A stretch of 37,742 bases of DNA from Willaertia magna (Eukaryota > Heterolobosea > Eutetramitea > Acrasida > Naegleriidae): positions 1-37,742 of the forward strand of contig CADWAF010001838.1 in NCBI GenBank assembly GCA_902984215.1, given 5' to 3'. Position 1 is the first letter of the stretch, and each line of letters begins with the position of its first letter. Below, one piece after another: positions 18,856 through 30,198 of this stretch. The notes under the pieces are model-generated. The model did not search any database. It saw only the letters and a program-made list of their open reading frames with translations, and was not told the DNA's origin. A program made the translations under genes and the position numbers.

Positions 18856-19287
18856 TTTTATTATGAATGAAGAGCGGGGAAAGGTTATGTAAAAATCTAC
18901 ACTTTCGATGTTTTAAAAATCAATTTTGGGGATTTATAGATTCAAATTGAAAAATAGCTATTTAATTCGGTTTATAGGGTTTACTAAATAGAAGATCTTT
19001 TCTAATATATTTTAATTAATCATCATCTATTGTCCATTTAAATTTTATCAAATTTGAACAAAACAAAGTGATATTGAAATATTATTTTTGTTATTGATAT
19101 TTATTCCATAACTGGAAAGAATAACAGAAATACAAAGAGTGTAATAAACATAATCTAAGCAAAATGAAATATGTTGTTGGCTTTTACGCCTGAGTAGTGT
19201 AAACCACTCTCAGTTTAATTCATTCTTTTCAGTTTGCCTTCCACAAAGCTGTCCTGCCGAAAAGACCAAAAAATTCATTCAGAAAAA
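18856..19287. promoter_or_regulatory. Divergent upstream region
   Basis: These 432 bp separate the minus-strand BTB/GAF gene from the plus-strand ATP-grasp gene, so both promoters must lie here. Most of it is AT-rich without a clear motif. A weak inverted repeat sits near 19192-19209. The plus-strand frame is open from 19234 but begins there with TTG. The first ATG is at 19288. Confidence 0.35.
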
Positions 19288-20739
19288 ATGATACTTTTTG
19301 ACATTCTACGAGCTCTTTTGCTTTTCCCTCTAAAAGTTTTGATCCTTTGTTTACTTGTGGCTCTGAATTTCATTTCGTTTATGCTAACTGAGATTGTCAA
19401 AAGTAGTAAATCACAAACAAATAATAATAATAATATTTCTAAGAGGAGAGTTTTACTTTTAGGTGGAAGGTCACCAATTTGTTTGGAATATGTTAGATTA
19501 TTTGGAAAGAAAGGGTATGAAGTTCATTTAGTTGAAAGTCCATTCTTTAAACCAATTTTCCTTTCAAGATTTTCGAAATATGTTTTTAAAACACATTTTC
19601 TCTCAATTTTTCCAAATCAACAATTTGTAACGTTTGAAAAAGAATTAATTCAAATTTGTAAAGAAAATCAAATTGATTTAGTTATTCCGACTTGTGAAGA
19701 GGTATTTTTTGTTGCAAAAGCAAAGAAGTCAATTGAATCACAAACCAATAGTATTGTTTTTACTGAAAATATAGAAGATCTTATAGAATTACACAACAAA
19801 TATATGTTTATTAATTATATCAATAAATTGGATAGTGCAACTTTAAATGATAATGAAATAGTGGTAAAACCTCCAAAAACAATTGAAATTGCGAATAATA
19901 ATGTATCAATAGACGAATTTGATAATTTTTGGAAAGAATGCAATGGTAAAATCGTTTTAAAACCAACTTATTCCAGGTTTGCTTCTCAAATAATTGTTAA
20001 ACCAACTTATAATTTTTGTAAAAATCTTTTATTTGAAAAAGAAAATAACGTTAATTGGGTTGCTCAACAATTTATTGATGGAGGTTTATATTGTTCATTT
20101 TCTATTGCTCAAAAGGGAAAAGTAAAAGTACACACAGTGTATATGGGAGGAAAGTATTGCCCAAATGGGACTGAAGTTGGCTCCAGTTTAAATTTCAATT
20201 CTTTGATATCTGACCCATCATTGGAAAAAGCGATCCTACATTTTGTTGACACGGTTACAAAGGATAGGAACTATACAGGTCAACTGTGTTTTGATTTAAT
20301 TTATAATAAGGAAACTAAAACAATTTATCCAATAGGTAAGTTTATTTAGTATAAAATTAATATTTTTAACATTCTGTTAGAATGCAACCCAAGAGGCACT
20401 TCTGGCGGTCACTTATTTGGTTTGAGATATTCTGATGAACTTTTGGAAGCTTTTGTAAACGAAAAGGATAATGATACATTTGTTATAATGACTAAAGAAC
20501 AGAGGCAAGTTTCTGTTGCAATGATATTCTACTTTTTACTCTATTCTAACAACTTTTCTTTGATTAAAACATGGATCAACGATTATTATAATTCTCATGA
20601 CGTAATATTTGACCCAAAAGATTTACAGCCTTTTATTGCTCAGTTCTACAATATCATTGATCCAATAATTAAATTGGTATTATTCAAGACTTCTGTTTTC
20701 ACTGCGTTCACTTTCGATATCGAGTGGAATGGGGAGTAA
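19288..20739 (+). CDS. Membrane-anchored ATP-grasp enzyme
   Basis: Two exons, 19288-20335 and 20381-20739, joined across a 45-nt GTAAG...TTAG intron, giving 468 residues. Splicing rebuilds the ATP-grasp signature IECNPRGTSGG exactly at the junction, which strongly supports it. Residues about 4-36 form an N-terminal membrane segment (LLLFPLKVLILCLLVALNF). Then come a Rossmann-like start (RRVLLLGGRSPICLEYVRLFG), a KIVLKPTYSRF strand and a WVAQQFIDGG strand. ATP-grasp enzymes ligate a carboxylate to an amine or thiol using ATP, with E and N of ECNPR binding metal. The substrate is unknown. A divergent carbamoyl-phosphate-synthase-like ligase is the nearest general class. Confidence 0.75.
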
Positions 20740-20871
20740 CTACTGCAGCGAGGGAGATTATGCGTATGTTAATGGTAATTGTTCGAATCCTAAGGATATA
20801 AAAACTTCTCATTCCCCGAAAACTTATATTTTCTTGTTGATTAGGGACGTATAACAAATTAATAAAAACAA

Positions 20872-22132
20872 ATGGGTCTACGCTTCAGCAGAGCACCAAA
20901 TTCTCTAGAAATAACCAACCATCACAATAACAACAGCCCAAGACAAAGCGTTTCTAGTAATTCACCAAGTAGTACTGGATTATCTAATTCACCCAACTCT
21001 TTTATTGGAACACCAAATGAGTTAAAGAATAAGAAAGATGTATGTTTTAGAAAAGTATTTTTAATTTTAATTTTCTTTCATTTAGATCAAAACAATTTTA
21101 AAAGAAACTTTTAATAATGTAAATGATAGTGTGCTGGATAAATATGTGACTTATTACACAGATAAAGAATCATTGAAAAATAAATATTTTAATTTTGACT
21201 CAATAGATGATTTTAATTTCAAGGTAAAATGCAAACTTGTGTTAATAGATATCGAGGAATGTAAGTAGTACTGATCTCTTCTGTGATGTAACATTGAATT
21301 ATCGGAATGTCACGTGTCAAGACCTCAACAATAAATGGAAGGCCAGATTGCTAACCAATATCATAAAACTACGGGGAAATAGTTCTCACTTTGGTTTAAT
21401 TCATAGTGGTATATCAATTGGTTCATATATGATTCACTGGTTTGATGTAAGTAATTTTGATTTCCGAACTTTAAAATAACCATCAAAACTAGAATTCTCT
21501 GGTAACATTAAATAAAACAACCAAAAACCCAAATTGTGTTGTAGATCTAGGGGAATTGGATTTAAGAGTGGAGGAGGATGTTGAAAAATTGGACAAATTA
21601 TGTGAACTAATTGTAGACTATAATGTAAATAGAATGTATAGCCCTTTAAAATTAAATTGTCAACATTTTGTCATAGATTGTATGAGAGTATTGGTACGTA
21701 ATTATTATTTAATATATAATATCTAATATCAAAAAGAAAATGGAAAAAGAATTTGGTGGTCAATTAGGGGAGTATTTTAAAAGTATTAAGGACGGTAATC
21801 TTTCTACAAAGTTTTTCATTAACCCAATTACCCAAGAAAGGGTTGAATTTCTCAGTCACAGACAATTGGATCTTTATTGTAGAGAGTTATTTGAGAAGAA
21901 TCCTAATTTCTATAAGGATTATCCAAATGATTATGCCTTATTAAAAGCCTACGACAGAGGCTATTGGGTAGGTCATGTGAAAGATGTTTTCATTAAGAAA
22001 GTGCCCAGAGTTGCATGGGAAGATAAGTACATACCTTTGAAAGGAAAAGACTTGGGTAACAATCAATATCATGATGATGTTTGTTTATGCTGTTTTAATG
22101 ATCCAACAAGTACTGGTTCAGGTAAGTTATGA
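20872..22132 (+). CDS. LRAT/NlpC-P60-like protein with N-myristoylation motif
   Basis: Exons 20872-21039, 21086-21260, 21322-21446, 21493-21693 and 21737 to about 22132 join in frame through 43-61 nt GT-AG introns, giving about 354 residues. The N-terminus MGLRFSRAP is a plausible myristoylation signal, followed by a Ser/Asn/Pro-rich linker. The catalytic-like core has HFGLIHSGISIGSYMIHWF (His137, His153) and, about 75 residues after His137, NCQHFV (Cys212). This matches the His and NCEHFV pattern of LRAT/HRASLS-type permuted papain folds, which act as acyltransferases or lipases. The last exon is uncertain. A further intron from 22122 (ending at 22168 or 22281) would change only the last few residues. 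Confidence 0.65.
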
Positions 22133-22463
22133 TTTTTTACAAATCCTTATTATTCTAACCCCAATAAGTTTTATTAATGTAATTTTCCTTGTTTGAACCA
22201 CCAATTAATGAATATGAGGAAGGGATATTATGACAATATTTGTTTGGATTCTAAATTATTATTATTTGTATGGTTTCACAGATCCACAAAATAATTTACA
22301 ATGTTCCTCTTCATGAGTTTCTGGTGGTCATTTTTGTTCATTATGACTACTACGATTTTTTAATTTATAAAAAATTGTTTGCAAATTTGCTTGTTTAATT
22401 TTTTAACACACCTATTGTCGTGATCAAGCTTCTTATCAGAGTTGAACAAATTATTATTGCACA
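22133..22463. other. Intergenic gap, possible last exon of the upstream gene
   Basis: No independent gene is seen in these 331 bases. A good donor (GTAAGT at 22122) near the end of the LRAT-like gene could splice to an acceptor at 22168 or at 22281 (GGTTTCACAG). Either gives a short alternative tail before a stop. The remainder is AT-rich and should contain the promoter and leader of the Glu-rich gene starting at 22464. Confidence 0.4.
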
Positions 22464-25400
22464 ATGGAGGATAATAAGAAAGAACAAGTATCCATTAATG
22501 AAAATCATGTTAAGGATAATATCCACACCAATAATGAAAGTGAAGTTACAAGGAGGCAAGAGGAAGAACATACAACTTCTACAGATGTTTCTCTCAATAG
22601 CAGCAAGGAACTAAAAAATCATCCTGAGGCATCCAATACAAAAGACTTGAAAGAAGAAAAGGGTGTTGGGGAACATTTGGAAACTCCTATAAAATTTAAT
22701 GATGAGCATACGTCTTATGCAAATAAGGAAAACAAACAAGAGATTAGTACTTCAGAATCTTTAGAAACTATTAAGAATGAAACAAATTCTATAACTACTC
22801 TTCAAGAAGGAACTAAAGACCAAAAGCAAGAAGAAATTTCCACTTTAGAGAATACAAAGATTAAGGAGGAACATTCTATCTCTCAAAAAGAAGAGGATAA
22901 AGAAAAAGTTAAAATTGAAGAGCACCTTAACGAGAACGAACACAATAAGGCTCCTGTAAAAGTTACAGAAGAATTTGTATTGGAGTCCACCAAAGAAGAA
23001 CATTTTGTGGACTCTACAAACGCAAGTGTTAACACTAATAACGAAGAATTAAACTCCAAATTGCCTACTGAAAAAGAAAATTCAGAAGAACCATTATTGA
23101 ATCATCTAAAAAACTGTGAAATTCAAAATACCAGTACTGTTTCAGATCACCAAACAAACGACGATTCTAACAAATTGGAAGAGACCGTTGTGTCTGAAAT
23201 TAAGAATGAACAGCTTATGCTACATAGTCAACCAGTACATTCACATACAGAGGATTTAGGATTAGAAAAGGTTGAAGAAAAGGAGGAAAACAATGAACAT
23301 ATTTCCTTCCCAAATAAGGAAATTGTTGTAAATAATCACACTGAAACCTATGGGGTAGTAGAAGAAAAGACTGTTGATAATAGAACTGAGGATGTGTTAA
23401 GTAAGGAAAATGAAAAACAATCAAAGGATAGTGATAAACTTTTACCTCATAGTGAGGAAAGTTTAAATGAAAGAATTAGTGACAAAATTGACGAGGAAAT
23501 AACAAAAAACCATGAAGGGGACATGACTAATTCCCATGAAAATGAAGTGACAAATAATACTTCCCACAGTGGAGATAATGAAGAAGTAAAAAAGAATCAT
23601 TATGAATTATCCAGTACGTTTGATCAGCAAACAAAAGACTCTAAGGATAATCTAATTGAGGGAAAAGGAACTGAAATAACAGAAAATATCAATGAAATAT
23701 CTACTGAAGCAATATCACACAACGGAGACATAATTTCAGAAGAACCCACAAACTTAAATATTGAGAACACGGAGCCTTCCGAAAAAGTAAATCTTGAGGT
23801 TGTGTCAAAAGAAGAAGAAAATCAAAATAACCTTGATAGTGAGGCAATTTCTAATAAGGAAGATATAGAACATGTTTCTCCAAAAGAAACTGGGATTGAA
23901 ACTAAGGCTGCGAAAGAATCTCAGCACTTAGGACATGAAAAGCAGTTAGAACCTTTAGAGGAAGAGAGCACAGATATTACCTATGAACAAGCAAAGGAAA
24001 ACAATAACTCCAATGAAGAATTTAAAATTAATGAGATGGCTAGCCATACACAAACAGAAAATGTTTCCTTGGAAGACAACAAAGAAAAATTAAGCGAAGA
24101 TAATCACAAAACCTCAGTTAATGCCTCTTTTGCAACAGAAAGTGAGATAGATTCAACAAAATTCTCAGAATCAGAGAAAGTGGAAATATCTTGTAAAGAC
24201 AGCACAAACTTAGAGGAAACTAATTTTATCGAACCAAAAGAACAGAAGGTAGAGTGTGATGATAATTTAGATAACTCTCTATCTAAAGAACTATTGGAAG
24301 TAAAAGAATTAGATACACCAAACATTAACGCTGAAGAAAAAGTGTTAGAGGAAAAAAATCAAGAAACAATTGATTCTCAGGAAACAGCAATATTAAAAGA
24401 TAACGAAGAATTAAATGCAGTAGATATACAATACAGTGAAATTGAACAAAAAGAAATTGAATACAAATTAAAAGACCCTACTTTTGATATTTTAGAAGAA
24501 CCATTAATTACAAATTTTGTAACAATGGGAACTGAAGACAACGAGCCAATAGTTAAAAATATTGAGGAATCCACGGAAGAAACAGCTAAAAACGAAGATA
24601 ACAAAGAGAAAACAATCCCAGTTGAGGAATTAAAGGAAACGAGTTTACCAATCGAAGATAATTATGAAGCTCAATTGAGTGAACATTTATCAAATGATGA
24701 AACCTTCACCAACGAAGAAACACAAGACAATTTTTCTTATGAAGAAAATAACTTTGAGGATGAGATATACCAAGGATTTAATGAATTAAACTTGGTAGAA
24801 CAAACTCCAGAAATAAATAAGGAATCTGACAACTACGAAAATGCATCAGAAAATTTAGAAGAAAACCTAATAGATGAAAATCAATTAAAGGAAATACTAC
24901 AAGAAACAATTGATGATGATCATCCTTTCGTGGGGGAGACAATTGTGGAGGACACAGACACCAAAGAAACCGACCCAAAACCAGAAGAACCATCTGAAAA
25001 TAAAGAAATTGGTAAAGAAGAAGCTATTATTTCTGCGGTAGACTCAACTAACGCCACTGCCGAAACAGAAGAAGAAAGTTTAAAGAGAGAAGCAAAAGAA
25101 AAAAAGAAGGAACAAAAGAAACTTGAAAAACAATTGAAAAAGGAAGAAAAACAACGCAAAAAAGAATTGAAACAGAATAATCTGGGTGGCTCAGCGGAAA
25201 TTTCTAGCGAATCTATTTATGAACCTCCTATTCTATCTGAAGAAGAAAGGGCACTAGCTCAGCAATTAAAGAAGGAAAAACTAAAGAAAAAAGAAATGAA
25301 ATTGAAAAAGAAACTTGAACAACTTGAAAAATTAAATGCTGAAGAAGAGCAAACTACCGAGTCAGCTACAGAGTCAAATGACGTAAGCCCTGAATTTAAA

Positions 25401-27182
25401 ACAGAAGAAGAGGCAAACAATTTGGAGAATAAAGCAGAAAATACGCAAGAAATAGATTGTAAGGAAGGTGTGAACACTCTCCTTGAAGACACAGAGGCAG
25501 AAGCAGCTGAAATAAAACTTGAATCAAAAATTATTGAACTAAAAGCAAAATCAGAGGAAGAAAATTCAAAGCACGAAGAAACAAAGCTATTGGGAGAAAA
25601 TATCGAAGTTAAGGCATTGAAAGTAGAAGAAAAAATTGAATTCAAGCCAGTGGAAGAAAAAGTTGAAAAATTTAAAGTGGAAGAGATTAAGCAAGTTGAT
25701 GACATAACTGAAGAAAAATCAATACTGAAAAGTGGAGAGGAACAAAAAGAAAACAATGGGTTGAAGGATGTTATAGTTAAAGAAGAAAAAATTGAAGCCA
25801 AACTACTTGATAATAGCATAAGGAAAGATGGCAATTCAGAAAAGATAGATACTCCAGAGAATACCCAGGCAAAAGAAATGGAAATTAAGCACGAATCAAA
25901 TATTAAAATAGACGTAAAACGTGAAACATCAAAAGAAGAGGAAATAATGCCTAAAGTTGACGAAAAAATTGAAACTATGCATGAAAACCTAAAAAGTAAG
26001 GAAGAAATAATTGAAATTAAACATGAAGAACAAACAAAATCTACAGAAAAGAACAATATAGAATCACCGGAACAACCAAAAGAAAAACCAAATATATTAG
26101 AGGAAGTAGAAGAAAAACCTCTGGGTATCAAAGAAATTGAAACTAAGCATGAAGAATCAATGGCTACTGAATTCAAAGACGTTGAAGAGAAGTCCTTGGA
26201 AGAAAAAGTTGAAAAATCTACAGTTGAAGAGATTAAGCAAGTTGAAGAAAAAGTTAAAAACGAACCTAAAGACATCATCAATCCAGAAACAGTAGTAGAA
26301 ACTGAAGGTGTTGAAGAAACAGTTAATAGCAAATCTACTGAAAATTACAAACCAAAGGAAACAGAGCCAGTAGAAGCAACCCCAAAGAATGACTGCATTG
26401 AAAAAGTAATAGAAGTGGAAGAAGCGTCCAAAATTGAAGAAAAAGTTGAAATTAAATATGAAGAACCAAAAATTAATGGTCTAGAAATACAACTAGAAGA
26501 AAAATCAAAGACTGAAGAAATTATTGAAACATCAAAAGAAGGGGAAATGCCTAAAGTTGACGAAAAAATTGAAACTATGCACGAAAACCTAAAAAGTGAG
26601 GAAGAAAAAATTGAAATTAAGCATGACGAACTAATAACTAAAGAAAAAATTGAAATTAAACACGAAAAACAATCGAACTTAACAGAAAAGCATGTTTCAT
26701 TCCACCAAAAAACTCCTGAAAAACTGCTCTTAGACGAAGAAATTGTTGAAATACAAAATAGATACAATGAGGGTTGTGACTCTTTCGAGTGCAAGCCAAA
26801 CTCAGGTGTAAAGTCACTCATAGAAGAAAACAAACTTATGATAGGTGGCAAAATAGAGTTGGGTGCTGTTTATTTAGGAGACAAGGGTTTGCCTCCATTT
26901 CTTCACAGTATTAAGGACCTGCCTTTTGAAAGTCTTCAACTGCAAAATCAAGGATTAAGGAATGCAGCCACACAAACCATTGCAGAGGCATTAAAAAAAC
27001 ATCCAACAGTTACCGCTATTAATTTAAGCAGTAATTTAATCTCTATTGCTGGAGCTCTGTCACTTATTGAACTAGTAAAAGAAAACACCAATATTAAGTA
27101 CATCAACCTAGAAAATACATATGTAGAACAGAAGTTCAAAGATAGGATCGAAAAATATCTAGACAAGAACAGATCTAAATAA
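22464..27182 (+). CDS. Giant Glu/Lys-rich protein with small leucine-rich C-terminal domain
   Basis: A 1572-residue single-exon protein. Most of it is a highly charged, Glu-rich, Lys/Asn/Ser-containing stretch expected to be disordered or extended. A very basic coiled segment occurs at about 870-905 (KEKKKEQKKLEKQLKKEEKQ) and again at about 930-955. Degenerate internal repeats of the KVEEKIEIKHEE type dominate about 1040-1420. The only folded-looking part is the last about 95 residues, with leucine-rich/RNI-type units (LPFESLQLQNQGLRN, HPTVTAINLSSNLIS, TNIKYINLENTYV). Overall it resembles cytoskeletal or scaffold proteins by composition, but no family is recognised. The stop is 9 bp from the stop of the convergent RNF10 gene. 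Confidence 0.8.
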   Translation: MEDNKKEQVSINENHVKDNIHTNNESEVTRRQEEEHTTSTDVSLNSSKELKNHPEASNTKDLKEEKGVGEHLETPIKFNDEHTSYANKENKQEISTSESLETIKNETNSITTLQEGTKDQKQEEISTLENTKIKEEHSISQKEEDKEKVKIEEHLNENEHNKAPVKVTEEFVLESTKEEHFVDSTNASVNTNNEELNSKLPTEKENSEEPLLNHLKNCEIQNTSTVSDHQTNDDSNKLEETVVSEIKNEQLMLHSQPVHSHTEDLGLEKVEEKEENNEHISFPNKEIVVNNHTETYGVVEEKTVDNRTEDVLSKENEKQSKDSDKLLPHSEESLNERISDKIDEEITKNHEGDMTNSHENEVTNNTSHSGDNEEVKKNHYELSSTFDQQTKDSKDNLIEGKGTEITENINEISTEAISHNGDIISEEPTNLNIENTEPSEKVNLEVVSKEEENQNNLDSEAISNKEDIEHVSPKETGIETKAAKESQHLGHEKQLEPLEEESTDITYEQAKENNNSNEEFKINEMASHTQTENVSLEDNKEKLSEDNHKTSVNASFATESEIDSTKFSESEKVEISCKDSTNLEETNFIEPKEQKVECDDNLDNSLSKELLEVKELDTPNINAEEKVLEEKNQETIDSQETAILKDNEELNAVDIQYSEIEQKEIEYKLKDPTFDILEEPLITNFVTMGTEDNEPIVKNIEESTEETAKNEDNKEKTIPVEELKETSLPIEDNYEAQLSEHLSNDETFTNEETQDNFSYEENNFEDEIYQGFNELNLVEQTPEINKESDNYENASENLEENLIDENQLKEILQETIDDDHPFVGETIVEDTDTKETDPKPEEPSENKEIGKEEAIISAVDSTNATAETEEESLKREAKEKKKEQKKLEKQLKKEEKQRKKELKQNNLGGSAEISSESIYEPPILSEEERALAQQLKKEKLKKKEMKLKKKLEQLEKLNAEEEQTTESATESNDVSPEFKTEEEANNLENKAENTQEIDCKEGVNTLLEDTEAEAAEIKLESKIIELKAKSEEENSKHEETKLLGENIEVKALKVEEKIEFKPVEEKVEKFKVEEIKQVDDITEEKSILKSGEEQKENNGLKDVIVKEEKIEAKLLDNSIRKDGNSEKIDTPENTQAKEMEIKHESNIKIDVKRETSKEEEIMPKVDEKIETMHENLKSKEEIIEIKHEEQTKSTEKNNIESPEQPKEKPNILEEVEEKPLGIKEIETKHEESMATEFKDVEEKSLEEKVEKSTVEEIKQVEEKVKNEPKDIINPETVVETEGVEETVNSKSTENYKPKETEPVEATPKNDCIEKVIEVEEASKIEEKVEIKYEEPKINGLEIQLEEKSKTEEIIETSKEGEMPKVDEKIETMHENLKSEEEKIEIKHDELITKEKIEIKHEKQSNLTEKHVSFHQKTPEKLLLDEEIVEIQNRYNEGCDSFECKPNSGVKSLIEENKLMIGGKIELGAVYLGDKGLPPFLHSIKDLPFESLQLQNQGLRNAATQTIAEALKKHPTVTAINLSSNLISIAGALSLIELVKENTNIKYINLENTYVEQKFKDRIEKYLDKNRSK
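25922..26630 (+). repeat. Internal direct repeat in the Glu-rich gene
   Basis: About 109 nt at 25922-26030 recur at 26525-26630 with only a few changes and one 3-nt length difference. Most of the aligned positions lie exactly 600 nt (200 codons) apart. The encoded unit reads roughly PKVDEKIETMHENLKS followed by EEIIEIKHEE. A related pair (VEEIKQV) occurs near 25665 and 26215. This points to a recent internal duplication within the coding region. Confidence 0.75.
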
Positions 27183-27191
27183 ATAATGTAT

Positions 27192-29390
27192 TTACTTTTT
27201 CTTTTTACCCTCTTTTTTTGCAAAGGCTGATGATAGAGATGGAAATTCTTCTTCCTTTTGTTTTGGTTTCATAACAGTTTGCTTCTTTTGAGATGTTCCA
27301 GCCCAATCGCCTTGCACTTTTGGTTGTGGTCTAATTTCTTCCTTAGTTGTTTTGTTATTGGAGAGTGGTTTGGAATTCCATTGATTATTTTTCACACCAA
27401 CAACAGTGGTGGTGGTAGAACTACTTGTGGTAGCTGTTAATTGAGTTGTTTCGTTCAATAATGTTGGAAATTGAACTAAATCACTCGTACTTGGAACAAC
27501 ATCTAATTCTGGAAAGTTAGAAATGTGCAATTCTTGAATTAATTTTTCACGTTTACGTTTTTCTTCTTCCCTTATTTCTTTCTCTCTTCTTTTTTCTTGT
27601 TCTTTTTCCCACAGTTCCATTCTAACCTTTTCATCTCTATTCCACTGTCTATGTTTAATATCTTCTAAAAATTGAGAATAAACTTCTTGAGATACCAAAG
27701 GCTTCATATCTATTTCAGCCAAAGAAAAGAAACAACCACAAGGTAAATGTCTTAAAATAGGATATCTTCTCCTTAAATCTTCATCAAGTTCAGTAGTTTC
27801 AATCTCCAAAATCTTACAATTCTCTAATTTACTTGGAAATATTGTAAAATCATTACCATATTGTGAAAGTAAAATCTTTGAACAAAGTGGATGAAGAAAT
27901 ATCATTTGATTATCACTAGATTGATAATACCAATAATTATCAGGATCTAATTCAACCTTTTTCTCTTTCTTATTTAACATTTGAATATTAATTAAAAGAT
28001 TTGGATTAACTGGACTTTTAGATGATATCTCTTCTTCACTACTATTACTTTCATTATCACTATCCTTTCCAAATGCCTCCTCAGCTCCAGTTACATCTTT
28101 CTTATTAACATTCTTTGTCTTCTTTATTAAAGAAGGTTTTCCCTTAGGTACATTCTTCTTACACCATTCATCCCATTCTTTCTTTCTTTGTAAAACTTGA
28201 TCTCTTGCTAATCCAATATATTGTCCTTCAGCAATAGATTCAACTTCCTTTAATGCATTATTTAATTCAAATAATTCTTTATCAATAATGTGACTAATAT
28301 CATAAATTACATTAAATCTACAAAAATTGGCATTACGAGTTTCACCATAAATTGGATAAACAGTTGAAAGTGAAGTTGATTGAACATTTCCTTCATTATT
28401 TAAATCTTCCACAAGATCAGGTATAATTACATTCTTACTTCTCTTTAATAAAACAAAATCAATTAAATCATTCTCTTTATATTCCTTCTTTACATGAATC
28501 TCAACACTTTTAAGAGTATTTAAATAAACACTTTCATTACATAAAGGACATTTTCTACTTGATGATTCACCTAATGCTACATAACGCATAATACAAGGGA
28601 AACAAAAACAATGACCACACTTAGTTATTTTAGGTGCTTTTAAATTATCTAAACATATTGGACAATATTCTTGTGAAGGATCATGTGTTTGTTTAATAAC
28701 CATTTCAATTGTATCCCAATCAACTAGGAAATCTGCATTATACTTTCCTTGTGAGTATTCTGATGCATTTTCATTATTGACTTGTGATGGTGGACGAACT
28801 ACAAAATGAAAGCTTATTTAATTTTATAATGTTAAAAATAAATTTTACAATGTTTTTTTAAAAACTTACTTTGCTAAAACGTATTCTTCTTTAGTTCTCG
28901 TTCTGTGAGTAGTGCGATGATGGAAATGATGGTGGTGATGGTTTTTATTACGATGATTATGGTGATGTGAATGACTGCCACTATTACCACCACCACGATA
29001 ATGTTTATTGTGTTGTTGTTGTGGGTTTGGTTGATAATTACTTGTTTTTTTAAAGGATGATGCTCTTAAGGAAAGATTTTTATAATGATATTGTTGAGTA
29101 TTATCTTCTGTATCTAAGAAATATTGTTCTTGATCGTCATGCTCTTCTAAGATATTTGAACTATATTTATTGTTTTTATTGTCAGTATTATGATGATTGT
29201 CCGAAATTTTTAAAGGGTGTTGATGACTATTTCTATTGTAATGTTTATGTTTATTATAAGAACCTCCTCTATAGTTATTATTATTACCTTTGTTATTATG
29301 ATAAGTATTTCGCACTCTTCCCTCCTCTCCTAGTTTTGTTGTTGATGCAGTTGTTTGCGGATTAGATGAAGAAGATTGCTCATTCAACAT
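27192..29390 (-). CDS. RNF10: RNF10-type RING E3 ubiquitin ligase, two exons
   Basis: Exon 1 is 29390-28870 and exon 2 is 28812-27192, with a 57-nt GTAAGT...AAG intron. Splicing creates VLANFHFVVRPPSQ, the conserved RNF10 segment before the RING, giving 713 residues (human RNF10 is about 800). The RING begins near residue 224 (CPICLDNLKAPKITKCGH, then CPLC). ADFLVDWDTIE just before it is also typical. The N-terminus is His/Asn/Arg-rich. The C-terminal part has a DxxYYYQSSDNQMIFLHP-like block, a charged helix (WEKEQEKRREKEIREEEKR) and a Lys-rich tail. RNF10 (yeast Mag2) ubiquitinates small-subunit ribosomal proteins during translation quality control. An open frame from 28703 would give a shorter product lacking the conserved pre-RING block. 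Confidence 0.88.
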
Positions 29391-30198
29391 TTTTTTCAGG
29401 CTTACAATATTAAGTGTGGTAAAATTAAATTGATTTTAAAATTAGAGATTGAATGGCAATTTAAGGTACAATTTCAGGGAGAAACAAAAAAGCCCTTTAT
29501 TTGAATTATGGAATAAATTATTGTTAAATTACTGTTAAATATTTGTTGATTTGTTAAAAAAATTATATTTTCTTAATGATATTAAACTTACTGGCAACCA
29601 CAATTTAATTGTTTAGTTGATTTAAGCTTAAGGAACAAACTTAATTGACCTACGTTGTATGCTACACAAAACTCATCGTAGAGGTATCATTCGTGCGCCG
29701 TATTACAGTTTTCTCCTTTGAGTTACGTGGACAAAAAGTTTAGCTAATGACTAAAATCATTGTTAAAATTTGTAAATGTTAAGCAGGTGACATTAATCTT
29801 CTTTCTTTATTGTAAATCGAATATTATGGCTTCTAACGTATCTGGAAAAGTTTCTAAATCCTCGTCATTAACGTTCTATTTAACGTGATCGTTGATGAGG
29901 GATAACAATTTAGCAGTAAATTGAAACCGTTCGTCCTTCAATTAACTAAGGAACAATCTCCAATACATCATTACCCACAAAAAATTCCTAACGGCTACCC
30001 TATCGCAACGCACTGAAAATCGATAACCATTTACCGCCAAAGGCGTTTATTTATTACAAGAAAGTTGTCCAAAAAGTTTAAAAAAAAAACAATTTCAATA
30101 ACTCATCTTTTACCTGAACCAACCTTTATTCCCTTTCTATTATATAGATATTTTCAACAACCTCCTTCAGGTAATAAAACGATAATATAATATTTACA
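29391..30198. promoter_or_regulatory. Long divergent intergenic region (808 bp)
   Basis: It separates RNF10 (minus) from serine palmitoyltransferase LCB2 (plus) and is the longest gene-free stretch in the window. No ORF or RNA gene is convincing. There is a possible TATA-like run (TATATAGATA at about 30141-30150, some 50 bp before the LCB2 ATG), a 10-bp palindrome at 29622-29631, and an imperfect hairpin pairing about 29860-29873 with 29890-29900. None has a known function. The region has more CG dinucleotides and mixed sequence than the short intergenic gaps elsewhere. Confidence 0.4.

Noticed and set aside
20781..20790. GTTCGAATCC, an exact tRNA B-box sequence
   Set aside because: No T-stem pairing flanks it, no A box lies at the right distance, and no cloverleaf can be drawn. 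It is a chance match between two genes.
25259..26332. Long antisense ORF (357 codons, Ser-rich) inside the Glu-rich gene
   Set aside because: Its Ser/Phe/Ile composition is what the reverse complement of Glu/Lys-rich codons gives. The same holds for neighbouring antisense frames.
28701..28703. RNF10 starting at the ATG at 28703 as a one-exon gene
   Set aside because: The frame-consistent upstream exon restores the conserved pre-RING sequence (NFHFVV...DWDTIE), so the two-exon model is better.
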